In this document: positions 20,580-32,016 of the stretch, piece after piece
Numbering within the stretch: the first letter of the stretch is position 1
Layout: each line of letters begins with the position of its first letter
Origin: Branchiostoma floridae
Taxonomy: Eukaryota; Chordata; Leptocardii; Amphioxiformes; Branchiostomatidae
Length of the DNA stretch: 64,000 nt
Assembly (NCBI RefSeq): GCF_000003815.2
Contig: NC_049984.1
Location: 2,489,203 to 2,553,202 of the forward strand
Reading direction: 5' to 3'
Translations under genes and position numbers: made by a program
The notes under the pieces: model-generated
Told to the model about the DNA's origin: nothing
Seen by the model: only the letters and a program-made list of their open reading frames with translations
Database searches by the model: none

Positions 20580-20760
20580 CCTTCCGTCCCAGAAAATCTG
20601 AACTTCAGTACAAATAATTGATTAAAACTTGTAAAAATTGAAAATTGTTTTCAAAAGCTTAAAATGACAGCTTTTACAAGAAAAATCAACTACATGGGCT
20701 CCCCAACAATGAGTGGGATGGAGACAACCTTGCATGGGAGACAGGCCCAGCTAATGTTAC
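20580..20760. mobile_element. Half copy of CAGGGCTGTCTCC-type MITE
   Basis: CTCCCCAACAATGAGTGGGA with TGGAGACAACC and GAGACAGGCCCAG matches the right half of the element at 45325-45600 (GTCCCCAACAATGAGTGGGA, AAACAGCCCTG). Upstream homology (ATTGTTTTCAAAAGCTTAAA) extends to about 20600. Confidence 0.6.
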
Positions 20761-20810
20761 CCCTGATGTATCAGTTCACCAAGGGGGCCAGACACTGTGC
20801 TGACACCAAC

Positions 20811-22640
20811 GTCTCATGATTTATCGTGACAATTAAGGCAATCTTTGTGTATGCCAAGAGTTTGGACACTGGCTATTTCTTTAGCTTATCCTTCTTTAAT
20901 GTGGCCTAAATATAACTGCAGACACTAAGGGCAAGGCCGTGTGGCGAACATTTAAGAAACACAAATGTCTAATGATTTATACTGACAATTAGATCAATTT
21001 TGTTGTATCCCAATGTTTTGGACAGTGTGGTCAGTAGTTCAGCTCATGTCCTATGTTCAAATAGTATTCACGTAGTCTAAATATAACTGCAGACATTAAG
21101 AGTAGTGCCAATTGTGGCAAACAATAAAGAGTACCAATGTCTGATGATTTATAACGACAATTAAAGCAATCTTCTGGTGGTTGGTGGATGCCAACATTTT
21201 GGACAGTGTGGCCAATAGTTCAAGTGATGTCCTTAATTCAACTGGTATCCATGTGGCCTAAATATAACTGCACACATTGAGGGCAAGGCCATGTGGTGAA
21301 CAATACGGAACACAAAAATCTAATGATTTCTAATGACAATTTAAGCAATCTTGTTGGTTGGTGGATGCCAACATTTTGGACAGTGTGGCCAATAGTTCAA
21401 GTGATGTCCTTAATTCAAAAGGTATCCATGTGGCCTAAATATAACTGCAGACACTAAGGGGAATGCTATGTGGTGAACTATTTAGTATAAGGAACACAAA
21501 AGCCTAATGATTCATAATGACAATCAACTTAAAGGCTATCTTGGTGGATGCCAACATTTTGGACAGTGTGACCAATCACTTGTATCCAAGTGGCCTACCC
21601 AAGTCAGGTATAACCGCCCACACTAAGCTTGAAGTGCAAGGTCGAGTAATGAACAAAAAAGGGGCACAAATATCTAATGATGTATAATGACAATTAAGAC
21701 AATTTTTGTCATCCCATGCTGCATCAGTCATATGTATTCTAGTGGATGCCAACATAGTTTACATTGTGGCCATTACTTCTGCTTATCCTTAATTCAACTT
21801 TTAATTCAGCTCATGTCCTTAGAGCAACTGGTACAGATTGTGGCGCTGCACAGACAAAACAAGGCAATGTGCTGAACTATAAGAAACACAAATACCGAAT
21901 GATTCATAACGACAATTACAGCAATTTTTGTCAACCTATATGCATGTAATACCGTTATTGCGGATGCCAACATTTTGAACATGTTATTCCTTAAGTATAA
22001 TGTTAGCTGCACTCACACAAAGGACAGGATATTGTGGTAGACATTTAGTAACAAAAATATCTGTAATGATCAATCAAAGGCAATTAAAGCAATCTTTGTC
22101 ACCCTAATGCTGCAACCTGTCGAATGAGGATGCCAACATTCCCTGCAATATTCTTGAGCACAAAGGTAGCAACAACTTAGTCTAATATTACTCATGATTA
22201 CTAACTGCGCTCACAGAGGGGAAGATATTGTGCTGAACTACATTTATAACGAACACAGATGCTGATGATTTATAATGACGATCGCAATCTTCAGCACCCT
22301 ATGCCACTGCACATACAAAGGGTAAGACAGGGTGATAGGTTTAACATAAATATCTCATGATTAATAATTAAAATGACAATTGAAAGCAATCTCTGTCTGC
22401 TTGCTGCACACATCAATAAAGAGGATACCAACAGATCAAGCAATGTGGTATCTTAAACATCATTCAACTATGAGTAATGTATTCAGTATGTATAAGTTCA
22501 ACTTCTTCTCGCTTCTCAGAGACAAATGTATATGTATATTATGTTACCCCTGATCTCTATTACAAAAGGTACAACTCGAATGTCAGATAGTTTATAATGA
22601 CAATTAAAGCAATTTTCTCAAGCTGTTCAACAATATATTT
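20811..22640. repeat. Long degenerate tandem array, about 11 units of 155-230 bp
   Basis: The anchor 'TCTAATGATTTATAATGACA' followed by ATTAAAGCAATCTTTGT occurs near 20811, 20967, 21139, 21318, 21502, 21672, 21894, 22059, 22261, 22352 and 22582. The central units share GATGCCAACATTTTGGACAG, GTGTGGCC and GGCCTAAATATAACTGCAGA. Divergence rises toward the right end. No conserved reading frame runs through the units. Confidence 0.93.
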
Positions 22641-22649
22641 GGAGTAGAC

Positions 22650-24270
22650 ACACACGACATCAATTGCCAACATCTTTAACAGTTCAACAATTAATCCGGC
22701 TTATGTTACAACCTTAGACACAACCTTACAGGAGTCTCCTGAAAGCCAGACCAGTGTGCTTTTGTGTCTGGGACATGTTCTGGTAGGTTTCACCCCAGGA
22801 AACTGCTCCTGAATGGTCTGGCTTGTGTTACGACATCCCGGAGTAACAGTATACTCATGCTTGTGGACATGACATTAGGTTGAACCTGACTGTGTGGCTT
22901 AAAGGATGAACAACAACATGACTGGCAACCATGTGGCCAATCTTTGGGTGTGTTTTGAGTAATAGAGAATAACAGAGAGACAAAATGTCTTCTCAAACTG
23001 CAGGTTTGGTAAGCTGATCTCACAGTAGCAGTTGAGGGAGTGTGCAAAGTTTTGCCAGCTCAAACGTCTCTTTTGCCGTATTCTCTCACTGCAGCTGCAA
23101 AAGACAACACACAATCTTTAGATGTCATCAAGAAAAATGAAGAAAATTTTCGAAAAAATGCTGTTTTCTTAAATATAGCCGGGCTTCTCTGACGGCTACC
23201 CACCAAAGTACATCTCCTTGGAGAGTAAAGTAAAGAAGGGGACATTTTTCTAATGTACCTTTCAACAAGGTGTTAATAGGTTCCCGCACCTGTTTCCTTG
23301 AAAGCCATCAGTAAGACTTTATTACAGCATTGTGGGGCTGTTAAGTTGCTGACTGCCGCCTGTTGTGGAAACAGGGGTGTGGATGACTGAGTAATTGGTG
23401 TTTATTTGAAAGGTAAGAAAACTCGCTCGTAAGTTTTACGGCAAACCGGCTGATGGCAGGCTGCGTGGACAGGTGCGAGAATGTAATGTGTAGTGACAGG
23501 GAAACTGCCGAAATCAAATACTGGGTTTTAAACTGTTGATGTTAATCATTGCCACGTTGGTCTTCGTCATTAATCTCCAAGCAGATGTTACAAAAAAGCA
23601 AAATCATAACGTTTCTCAAGATCTTGGAGCACTGGAATTCTCCTTAGGCGACCTGATTATGTTTGATACTGTCTTGGATAGTGCTTCCCTAGCCCACGGA
23701 TACTGTCTTAGCTCATTTAATGATTTTGCCAACGGAAAATCTGCATGGTGATTACATCATCATTACAGAGTTGTCCGTCGACATTTACGTAAGTATCTCT
23801 TTTTTTCGTAAGCCAACTCTCTTTTTCTTCAAAAGTGATGCTTTTACAGTACTGGGGCAATTCTTCCTCTCCGTTGAGGATGACCGTTTAACATTGACCT
23901 TATTCTTCCAACTTGTTTAGCCACTAAAAGCATTCTGACGGAGACCAGACAGGGTTTTAGATGTCCGCAGAACGGAAACTGCGGAACTATCCACCCGTCT
24001 TGTCCCCACCATGACCCGAGAGCTCACCGTAAAACTTAGCCAATTTTACAACCGAGTGTTTATGTGTGAGCTACTCTTACCTGGCCCGAGTGGGTGGGAT
24101 ACTAGTGCGGAACTAGGGCAAACTTTACTGATCCTAAAAACGTCCCCAAGGGGAGCTAATAGTTAAAACAAGCAACGATAAGGTCCGCTGTTAACAGGTT
24201 CTCATTAGTGACCAGTAAAGGGACTCTTCCTGGCTCGCTGGTGCAGCTACTGGAGACGGCAACAGGTCGC
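22650..24270. other. Unannotated non-coding stretch
   Basis: No gene recognised. ATTAATCTCCAAGCAGATGT at 23569-23588 is a solo end of the CTCCAAGCAGA MITE family. Frames of 60-85 codons on both strands lack identifiable domains. Confidence 0.4.
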
Positions 24271-24272
24271 CG

Positions 24273-24477
24273 AAGTTTCCGAAAGGCTAACGTCACGTTT
24301 CCAAACCGGGGCCCGGCTGGGCTGTTTGTGGAAACGAAATATAGAGCTGTATACGTAAAGATATACACAAATGATGCCCACGACTATTCTCATTACATCT
24401 TGTGTAGTTTGGTGTCTTTTATAGTATATTTTTCGGGTCCCGATTTGGAAATGTGACGTGGGCCAAACGGGACTTTT
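24273..24477. mobile_element. Foldback MITE, about 205 bp
   Basis: Left arm AAGTTTCCGAAAGGCTAACG, TCACGTTTCCAAACCGGGGC and right arm, read inverted, AAGTCCCGTTTGGCCCACG, TCACATTTCCAAATCGGGAC form a roughly 40-bp imperfect inverted repeat. The interior holds the segment shared with 8349-8416. No target duplication was resolved and no protein is encoded. Confidence 0.7.
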
Positions 24478-24479
24478 CA

Positions 24480-25640
24480 AATAATCAGGACGACTTTATG
24501 GTTCGGGTGGGGGTAGATTGGAGCGGTGGAAGTTGTGGAAACACATTGAGAAGTACCGCAAACATGTCACATTGTCGGTTGATGGTTGTGGCATCACTAA
24601 AGACCCGCCTGCCAAATTAAGTATCACACACTCGTGCGGGCGTGGTGAATTATTGAAAATAAAGTAGAGAGCGCCAAGGAACTGTTTTTGTCAGAAATTC
24701 AAAAGTGAAACCCCCGACTTTTGCGACATCTTCTGAAACGGAACGCGATGATCTCCAAAGAAGTGTTGAAGATTTACGTAACGTTTTGACCACAAGGACA
24801 AGCGAAAGAATCGTGCCCTCTTTTCATGAGTAACTGCTATTTGCCGTTTTGTGTCATTGTTTGCTAACCCTTGACAAAAGTGCATACCGTTTACTATTCT
24901 TTACCGTTCCGAGCCGGTCCATTTTTATCACTACCTGGAGCCTCACGTGGCCGTTTCTCTCATTACCTGTCTCTGTCGGCAAATAAATGAAGCAAGCCAG
25001 AAATGACAAATGGGTAATTATCGGGGAATCAGACGGCCAGACACCCAAATGGCGTCCCAAATCGCACTTTGAAAGGCGGGCGATACGGACGACAAATTGC
25101 TCATGATAAGAGCCCCATAATAAGACATGTTATCGGTGCCTTCACTTGGCTTTGTGTTGAACACAAACAGCGACAGGTGACGTGACCTACAATCGCTATC
25201 TCCAAGCAGATGTGATGGTTGGGCATGTTTTGTGCAAATTTTGTGGCGTTTTGTACATCTGTCTACGTCTGCAGATGGGCACCGAATCCTAACAGAAGAT
25301 ACACACGCAAACCTCCTGAAAGGTGTACAAAACACCCCCAAAGTACGCGCAACGGAAGCCTGACCATCACATTTGCTTTAAGATAATGTTTTCAAATCGT
25401 TGTGTCGACATTGATAAAGACCGGGCTCAGTGCTCCGGGAACCACGAACTTGAGAAACGCGACGCAATCCTCCCAAGGCAACCAGGAAAGTTTACAAGTT
25501 CTCTTCCCAATACATGTATCTGCTTTGAGATTAGCTGGTGACCTACAGTGGTTATAGTTTTTGTGTAGTCATCGTGACACTGCAGTGATGCAGTGGGGAC
25601 AATGTTGGCATATTCACCCAGCGGCGCGAAAGCTGTCTGT
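24480..25640. other. Unique-looking non-coding stretch
   Basis: No gene identified. A solo MITE end (CTATCTCCAAGCAGATGTGA, 25197-25216) is present. TAATTATC/GATAA-type words (25016, 25100, 25120) are noted without further support. Confidence 0.35.
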
Positions 25641-25644
25641 TCTA

Positions 25645-25880
25645 CCGTCCAAGCGTTAAGCAGAGGTTCGGCTCCGGCTGCCTTTTGCAGCGTTTTTGTC
25701 GGGTTTTCAATTTTGTACCGTTTAGCTCATGTCCTCCGGCCAAACCTCTGTCGACACGTACTCTTGGGCGGGGCAAACTATTGAAAAAGGGTTGCCGGCG
25801 GTATAAGAAAACGAAAGCCTGACAAAAATGCTTACAACTCGTCAAAAATAGTCGGAGCCAAACCTCTGCTTGGAGAGTAT
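25645..25880. mobile_element. MITE, CTCCAAGCAGAGGTTAGG family, about 236 bp
   Basis: The right end AGCCAAACCTCTGCTTGGAG(AGTA) is intact at about 25857-25880. The left end is eroded (GTCCAAGCGTTAAGCAGAGG). Inside, TTTTTGTCGGGTTTTCAATT and TTGTACCGTTTAGCTCATGT resemble the interiors of 9799-9952 and 26561-26710. The extra length comes from a central block with AAACGAAAGCCTGACAAAAA. Confidence 0.7.
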
Positions 25881-26560
25881 TTTGTCAAAGTCTTTGGGCC
25901 AAACAACTAGCGGTGGGGAGGTTTTAATGCAAGATTAAGTGGTGATAAATAAGCACACCAAAAATAAATAAATTAACTGATGACGGGAGGATCTGGTAGT
26001 TTTCAGCAAGGAGATTTTCAGTGAGTGTGCACCTGTACAGTTTCGCCAAGAAGTTTAAACTCCAGGCAGTGCGAAAGCACTCGTAGGGTAGATGTCTTTG
26101 TCTTGCCATTTTGGCGTCACAATGTGGCAAACTTTGAATTTTTACAGTACATGGGGAGCATCAGATCCCACTGGACTTTGTACTATGGCGACGTCGCCGG
26201 ATGCTAAATTGAATTTGCGTTGTAACTACGAAGGATGGTTCCCAGGCCAGAATAAGCCCCGACCTGGACTATTGGGCCCGAAAAAAAAAGAAACTCATTT
26301 CTTAGTTGATATCAACTTTGAAAAAATGGCTTTGTTTCTCCATTACGTTTGAATGCTTATGCATAGCTGATCTTATAAATTGTGAGAAATCTGTACCAAA
26401 TTAATCATGTTTACCTAGATAACCAATTAACCGCAAAATGGGAAAAGCCGAGCACCCCGGGTGCGGTCCCAGTGCCCCGCCCTAACCGCGGGTGACCCCA
26501 GCGTGTCGCCATCTCTGCTGTGTCTCTCCTGGCTACACAGCTCCTGCAAGAATCACCTGC

Positions 26561-26710
26561 TGCTCTCCAAGCAGAGGTTAGGCTTTTTTAATCGTTTTTA
26601 TCGGGTTTTCTATATAGTACTGTTTCTTTATGTCTCGCGGCCTAGCCCAATAAAAATGCATAAGAAACGACAAAAAAAACAGTCGGATCCTAACCTCTGG
26701 TTGGGTAGTA
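26561..26710. mobile_element. MITE, CTCCAAGCAGAGGTTAGG family, 150 bp
   Basis: Left TGCTCTCCAAGCAGAGGTTA(GG); right CCTAACCTCTGGTTGGGTAG. The interior TTTTTATCGGGTTTTCTATA and AGTACTGTTTCTTTATGTCT aligns with 9799-9952. Size and internal layout match that copy, so the two derive from one amplified parent. Confidence 0.8.
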
Positions 26711-26772
26711 TCACTTGCAAGACCTTGACAATAAAGTAAAGAAGGAGTAACGACCGTCAGAACCGACCTGTA

Positions 26773-26786
26773 CCCCCCCCCCCCCC
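26773..26786. repeat. Poly-C run of 14
   Basis: Homopolymer of 14 C. Length may be unreliable in assembly. Confidence 0.95.
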
Positions 26787-26789
26787 GTG

Positions 26790-28090
26790 ACTTCCTTCCG
26801 CTTGTGGAGGTTCAGTCCTTTATAGAAACAGCGTTTTGTTCAACTTTATTCCTGAGCAGAATGAACGGAAGGCCAGTGTAATAAGTGTAGACAATAACGC
26901 CTTTAAAAAAAATCAATGAAGTGTGCATTCCACATCTTGAAGGTCTTTTAGAGGAAGAAGTAGAGACTTCCGTTGGAGGTCAGGAACCTTGATATGTGAT
27001 TCTACTGTTATGTTTTATGGACATAAAGCTCTACATGAACTATGAGGACAGGCACTACAGCCTGTCGACATCGTTGTTGAGCAAGACTGTGTACATCGCA
27101 TTGCTTCTTATGCTCAATATTACACGCTGGTAAACACTTTTTTTAAATTGTCGTTCCGATGTCTTGGGGGAAACGCGTTTCGCGTGGGGTCTCAATGGCG
27201 TCCTAATTCGAGTACTAGTAATCCGTAATTCATTTGTAACTTCCCGGAGTTAGACAATGGAAAATTGATAAAGTTGTAGGTTCATTATTACGTCAAAACT
27301 GTGACAGTATTATCGAAAAAAAGACTTGCAAAGCGTTCTCCGCATTTTCGTGTATCAGTGTTCATTGGGCCACTCAAGTATATTTCCGCATATCAGTTAG
27401 CGACAAATTTATAGTATCGGCGTAGTAAAAAGTAAGCATTCATCAGTCCATCCATTCATTCATAAAAATCTTCCTAGTAGTTGACGTCAGAGGGTTAAGA
27501 CAACAGTGGAAGGATTGCGACCCCGCTATGATAGGATTTGTACCCCGATCGGCCACATTTATTTTCTTTTCAGTGGCTAATGAAGATCGGGAAATCACTT
27601 GTCGCCGATTGTCTGTCAAACAACAAAAACAAAAACTGGCCCTTTTTTCCATGATAATCCTCCTCGCGCCCAGTTGTTCAACCCTTTGTTTCTGTGTGTA
27701 AATTTTGGCGACAGGCCAGAGGGAGGCTAGATTAGGATAATCTGTGGCAGATTGCTCCTAATTGGGACTAAGAAAACACGCTTGAATCGCGGGCTTTGAT
27801 GCGCGAGGTGGGGCCTTTACATGTGAATGCGCGCTGTTGGTATTGCTAATCCGACTTGCAGTACCGCAGCGCGCCGCTTGGAGTCAATTAGGAGTCACCG
27901 TCTCTGGCTTGGTTGGTTTGGAGCTTGCATGGTGTTTTCAAGCTGCCCACTTCCGCACCGATGGAGAGTTTAAAAAAGAAGAAACTTTTCTGTGTAGTCC
28001 TTATGTATCTAACAATTTGTAGATTGTGTCAATGCTGTTTACGGTCCGGTACAGTTTGTTATCATTGCGTTTTACAACGTTTTATACTTG
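26790..28090. other. Unique-looking DNA upstream of the ADAMTS promoter
   Basis: No repeats or genes recognised over about 1.3 kb. The segment 27720-27780 has TAGATTAGGATAATCTG and CTCCTAATTGGGAC, cores compatible with paired-type/homeodomain sites. Its position upstream of the gene start makes it a plausible regulatory region; that is inference only. Confidence 0.3.
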
Positions 28091-28094
28091 TGAC

Positions 28095-28470
28095 AAGACC
28101 CGAAGAAATGGAGCCTTTGTTACACCACATACACATCTTCCTCTATAAAACATACTTGATCAAGTTGGTACCTTTCTTATACCACAAGATTGCATGAAAG
28201 AAAAGAAGCGTGTTCTGTTGCAAATACATGTACAACTTAGTGTTTGCTCCGGTATTCTCCCAAGGCCACAGAAAACCTAGAGGACCCCGACGTTTACCTG
28301 TGTCAAGGAGGTTGTGCCAAGACCTGAAGAACGGTGAATTTTGGTTCCACCCCATACAACTCTTGCGCTATAAAGTATAACCATAACTATTAAAGTTGGC
28401 CCCTTCTTATGTCACAAACGCGTTCAGTTTGCTCCAGAATTGTCCCAAGGCCCCCAGAAAACGTGTCTAC
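28095..28470. repeat. Diverged tandem duplication upstream of the promoter
   Basis: CAAGACCCGAAGAAATGGAG (28095) and CAAGACCTGAAGAACGGTGA (28318) begin similar blocks. GTTTGCTCCGGTATTCTCCC (28242) and GTTTGCTCCAGAATTGTCCC (28427) with AAGGCC and CAGAAAAC continue both. Offsets of 223 and 185 show a net deletion in the second copy. Confidence 0.75.
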
Positions 28471-28819
28471 TAGACAACTTGTCTGGTGGACCCCATGGGG
28501 AAAGCAGACAGCCAGAAAATCGCGTGTTCCGCCTGCTACATGCCCCTACTGTGCAGCGATCCCAGATAAGATTACAAGATTCTGCCACCGTTTCACCGAT
28601 TTTTCACGCCAAATGAGTTGTTTTCGTGTGTTTTTTCTCGGCATCTCCAACCCGGATGTAAAAGTGTTTCAAAAGGAGCGTGTTTTGTTTTTTAATCCCC
28701 CAAGAGAGATTTCTATTGTTTTTGTATGAATTGTTTTGGCGTGACGTGTTTCAACTTGTTCCAGTGTTTGATTCGAGCCAATCTCAAGGGTGACGTTCAT
28801 TAGTTCACAAGACAGCCTC

Positions 28820-29411
28820 AAGAAAGAGTGTTTTTGAGCGACTCTGTGGCGTTTGAAAGTAGCTCTAAAGGCTTCCTGGATAAGTTTATAAACGCGACCT
28901 CGTGTTGGGTGTTCAAACCCGCGCGCGTATTCAAATCGGCGGTGTGTTCCAGTCGTGTTGTGATTGGCTGGGAGACAACTAGGGGGGAGGACCCGGCACT
29001 CAGTAGTCCTACAGGCGGTACGGCCACCGCAAACAGCCCCTCACCGCTGTTCACTCGCTGTTTGGGGATCGAGTCTTGCGGTTTGGCAGACGACCAAGGC
29101 AGCGAGAGACCAGCTGGTTTCTTCCCCGGAGTTTTGGCACCCGCGTAGACACCGCGGCGAGCGAGAGACGCCGGCCGGCCAGCATGGACCCACGTGCCGC
29201 GGAATCCGGACGGAACGCGCGGTGACCAGGGGAATATTAAATACACGAGCACGGGAAAAAATATACACACCCGCCGGAGAAAAGGCCGTGGCGTTACGAT
29301 AATAATTTACATGTGGCGGGCGAGTCGGACCTGTGAGCGGCTCGGGACACATCGCACCTACCCCCGAAGGATTTTGTAGCTCTCACCGGTGGAACTGAAC
29401 GCGCATTCAGC
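28820..29411 (+). promoter_or_regulatory. CpG-rich promoter and 5'UTR of the ADAMTS-like gene
   Basis: GC and CpG density rise sharply from about 28900 to the ATG at 29412. The segment contains an inverted CCAAT box (GATTGGCTGGG, 28962-28972), a CACGTG E-box (about 29191) and an AT-rich GAATATTAAATACACG (about 29230) that could serve as a TATA-like element. No initiation site can be fixed by eye. The 150-codon minus frame here is a side effect of GC content. Confidence 0.55.
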
Positions 29412-29489
29412 ATGGTGTCGGCGACGTTGCTGTATTCATTCGTGTGGATTTTCACCGGAATACTCGCTGCTGCACAGGATTACAACCAG
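29412..29489 (+). CDS. ADAMTS-like metalloprotease, exon 1 (signal peptide)
   Basis: 26 codons: MVSATLLYSFVWIFTGILA, then AAQDYNQ. The first 21 or so residues form a signal peptide: short polar start, a hydrophobic core (LLYSFVWIFTGIL) and small residues (AAA) before a likely cleavage ahead of QDYNQ. The ATG is the first in frame after the CpG-rich leader. The exon ends in phase 0 at CAG, followed by GCACGT, which is a GC-type splice donor; the frame stays open for some 30 codons beyond it, so a weak GT donor further down (for instance CTA|GTTTCG) is an alternative. Phase 0 fits exon 2 exactly. The product would be secreted, as expected for ADAMTS enzymes. Confidence 0.75.
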
Positions 29490-29837
29490 GCACGTTACCT
29501 AGTTTCGTACCGGCGGGTCGGCTCGGCATACCGTACCGGCTTTACCGAGCAGGGTCAGGCACGGGGGAGCGTAGAGCGATAGTCTGTGAGGGGGCAGGGA
29601 AGGGTCGCGGTGCCGGGGACACCTCGGTGCGGTTCCCACGGGAGCCCTGGGGGTTCCTGCCGCCGGGTGACAATTTGCACCCCGGTGATAAGAACGTTGT
29701 GGGAGGACCCGTCCCGAGACCGGCTCGTGCCGTGATCTGATATATATAAAATTTTACTACTGCTGTAGATAGCTGCCACCTATCTCTTATATTGTGTTTG
29801 TTTACTCTCGCCTCTCTTCTTTTGCCACATTTTCCAG

Positions 29838-29913
29838 GGAAAGGACAGACTGGAAGGGGCGTACGAGGGGACGACTTTAGCGAGACACCCTCAGGAGTTC
29901 ATGCCGCCCGAAG
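29838..29913 (+). CDS. ADAMTS-like metalloprotease, exon 2 (start of propeptide)
   Basis: A pyrimidine-rich tract and TTTTCCAG precede the exon; GTATGG follows it. The 76-nt exon starts in phase 0 and ends in phase 1, encoding GKDRLEGAYEGTTLARHPQE, FMPPE and the first base of an Asp codon. With exon 3 it gives 'PPED-FEIVAPHLLDLNG', the start of the reprolysin-type propeptide. Introns are short: 348 bases before it and 439 after. The exon on its own has no diagnostic motif; the call depends on phase agreement with both neighbours. Confidence 0.7.
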
Positions 29914-30352
29914 GTATGGCACATCCCATGATCATAGTCCTCAACTCTCGCTATCTCTTTCTTCTGTGACAGCTTTAGGTGATTGACACATTCCTGCCAA
30001 TTTCATAGTTTTCACACCTATGTAAAAATTTCTGGCGGCTACAGTGTAGCGAAATTGTGGCAAAACCAGTCTGGGGACATGTTTTTTTTTTGGCTACAAG
30101 TTTTTGCAACAATCGCGAGCCTTGTTTGGGAGGGACTTGGGTCTGGCCTGACTTCAATATCATGGTTGACAGACAGCCAATTTGAGAGCAGGAAAGTCAG
30201 TGGGGGAGACTCTGCTCAATAGCAGGTGGCCCCGAAATAAGGTTACTCCACGGGTCTTACACACATCTAAAGCAGTCCAAGAACCCCTTTCTTGTAGGTA
30301 TGCGTCACCGTGGAATTGAGTTATGGTAATCGTTCCTAAATCCTTCTTGCAG

Positions 30353-30666
30353 ATTTTGAAATCGTGGCACCACACTTGCTCGACCTCAATGGGAATTACC
30401 TCTCGCATGATTGGCATGGCCGACGCCCACCCGGATGGACCAATCAGGACCAAGCTTTCCACGTGAAGCTACGCGGGCATGGTCAAGACTTCCACGTGGA
30501 GCTACAGCCCAACCACAGACTTCTCGCGCCCGGATTCGCCGTCCACCGCCGACGGAACAAGGCCACGAAAGTCGAAAAATACGACCAATCGAGACATTGC
30601 CACTTCCACGGAAGGCTCCTTTCTCACGGAAACTCGTCTGCGGCAATAAGCACATGCGGAGGCCTG
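30353..30666 (+). CDS. ADAMTS-like metalloprotease, exon 3 (propeptide domain)
   Basis: Acceptor CCTTCTTGCAG and donor GTAAGT bound a 314-nt exon (phase 1 to phase 0). It encodes FEIVAPHLLDLNGNYLSHD, then FHVKLRGHGQDFHVELQPNH, RLLAPGFAVHRRR and CHFHGRLLSHGNSSAAISTC-GGL. 'xVxP-(x)-LSHD', 'L-GxxFHxxL', 'LLAPGF' and 'C-F-G-x-SHxNSSxAxSTCxGL' in this order mark the ADAM/ADAMTS propeptide (Pep_M12B type). The SHGNSS-STC ending and LLAPGF recall the ADAMTS16/18 group, from memory. The propeptide keeps the zinc protease latent until furin-type cleavage; the enzyme acts on extracellular matrix. Later exons (catalytic HExxH, disintegrin, thrombospondin repeats) were not found in the following 33 kb, so the gene here is partial. 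Confidence 0.85.
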
Positions 30667-31700
30667 GTAAGTACTTCTACTATACCTTTCTCCTTATGCA
30701 ATGGATACAGGACTTGTATTTGTGCATTCACCCTACACAATTGGAGCACTCTGCCACAAGGAGGGGTGCATTCGCCTGAACAGATGGCTTTGAGCGGCCC
30801 GATCCCTTTCACTCGGCCGGCCGGTGTTTGCTTCCGCGCTGAAAGGTTACACCAAACAATATCTTACACGCTGTATTTGTTTCCCATCAGTGTAAGCACC
30901 GTCTGTGTGGGGCGTTTGTCCCTCTACGGAGCGGGGGCTTATCTGGGGTCGGGGAGAACAATTCATTTAGGACCTCATTACTGAATAGTTGCCACTCTGG
31001 GCGAGAAGTATAAATAAACAGGTGACAGCGCAGTGAAAGGGGGTGCGTGTCGTCACACCTAGGCTTTCGTGCTCCGAGCGGGACACTGTGCAAGGAATAC
31101 ACAACTGTAGCTGAAAGGGGATTTCCTTGCTATTTTGAGTTTTTCTTTGGCTAGCTGTTTCTTGAATGTAGAGGTCCCTACCGTGCTGTGGTATCTATAC
31201 TCTTTTGTAAAGTTTAGATATTTTTGAAAATGCCAGTACATTTTTGTATTACCTTGTATGCCTTGATTTAGGCATTGATATTACAGATCACATGATATCA
31301 TAGAATTGTGGTAGAATTTTTTTAATTCAATATTTGTACCAGGAAATTGGCTGCCAAGAAAGCTACTGATACTTGTACGCTGCCCCTTGTTACTATTAAC
31401 TTGTAAGATAAGACACTTCTAGATCTTGGACGGGTGCCCAAGGAATCTTAAGTATGAGATTAAGTTATGAAGATCTGTTTAAGATATCTTATAATCTTAA
31501 ACCCCACCAGGAAGAACTGTGGGCCATCTCCCTGAAGGATATTCTATACGGTAAACATTTGTCTAATCATTCAACACGTTTACTTTTGGCATAGCTTCCC
31601 TGTTACAAGGACCCCCTGGAACGTGGAAACATTTCTGCTGTATCGCAGCATTGTTATCCTCCTGCTTGTGTGTGTACCGTTTCAAGTTCATGTCTAACCC
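30667..31700. other. Presumed intron 3 of the ADAMTS-like gene
   Basis: No exon recognised. If the gene continues on +, everything to the right of 30666 up to the next exon is intron, and could include the whole right half of the window. The 206-codon frame through 30364-30984 is exon 3 read past its donor. Confidence 0.4.
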
Positions 31701-32016
31701 CTGCTGGTGCTAACCTTTATTTTCTTGGCCGGGCTGTTGTTGTTTTTATGCGGAGGGATCTGTCTGTCATATGGGTGTAAATCCGCTAAGCAGACTTTAC
31801 AGTCCTCCCCTGCTGCTGACCCATGCGGTAATGGTGAGATAATTATAGGGAGCAGCCTCCCCCCTAGTGGGGTTGTTCATGTAGGAACAACCCCCCCTGG
31901 TGGGTCGGTGCATGTTGAACAACCCCCCCCTGCTATGATGGTGCTACTGGCTTTTGTTAATTGTTTTATCCCAGACGGATTTTATTACAGACTTGGCTAC
32001 GGGTCTTTCAAGGGAC
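31700..32016. other. C-rich stretch with hairpin-forming words
   Basis: CCCCTAGTGGGGTTGTTC then GAACAACCCCCCCTGG and GTTGAACAACCCCCCCC form several short inverted pairs (31860-31935). A 113-codon + frame (31707-32048) begins with a hydrophobic LTFIFLAGLLLFLCGGICL but runs into the adjoining MITE, has a GTG-type start context, and shows no domain; I do not call it a gene. Confidence 0.35.

Noticed and set aside
28818-29270. 150-codon minus frame
   Set aside because: It lies in the CpG-rich promoter/5'UTR of the ADAMTS-like gene, where stop codons are rare because of GC content. No recognisable motif.
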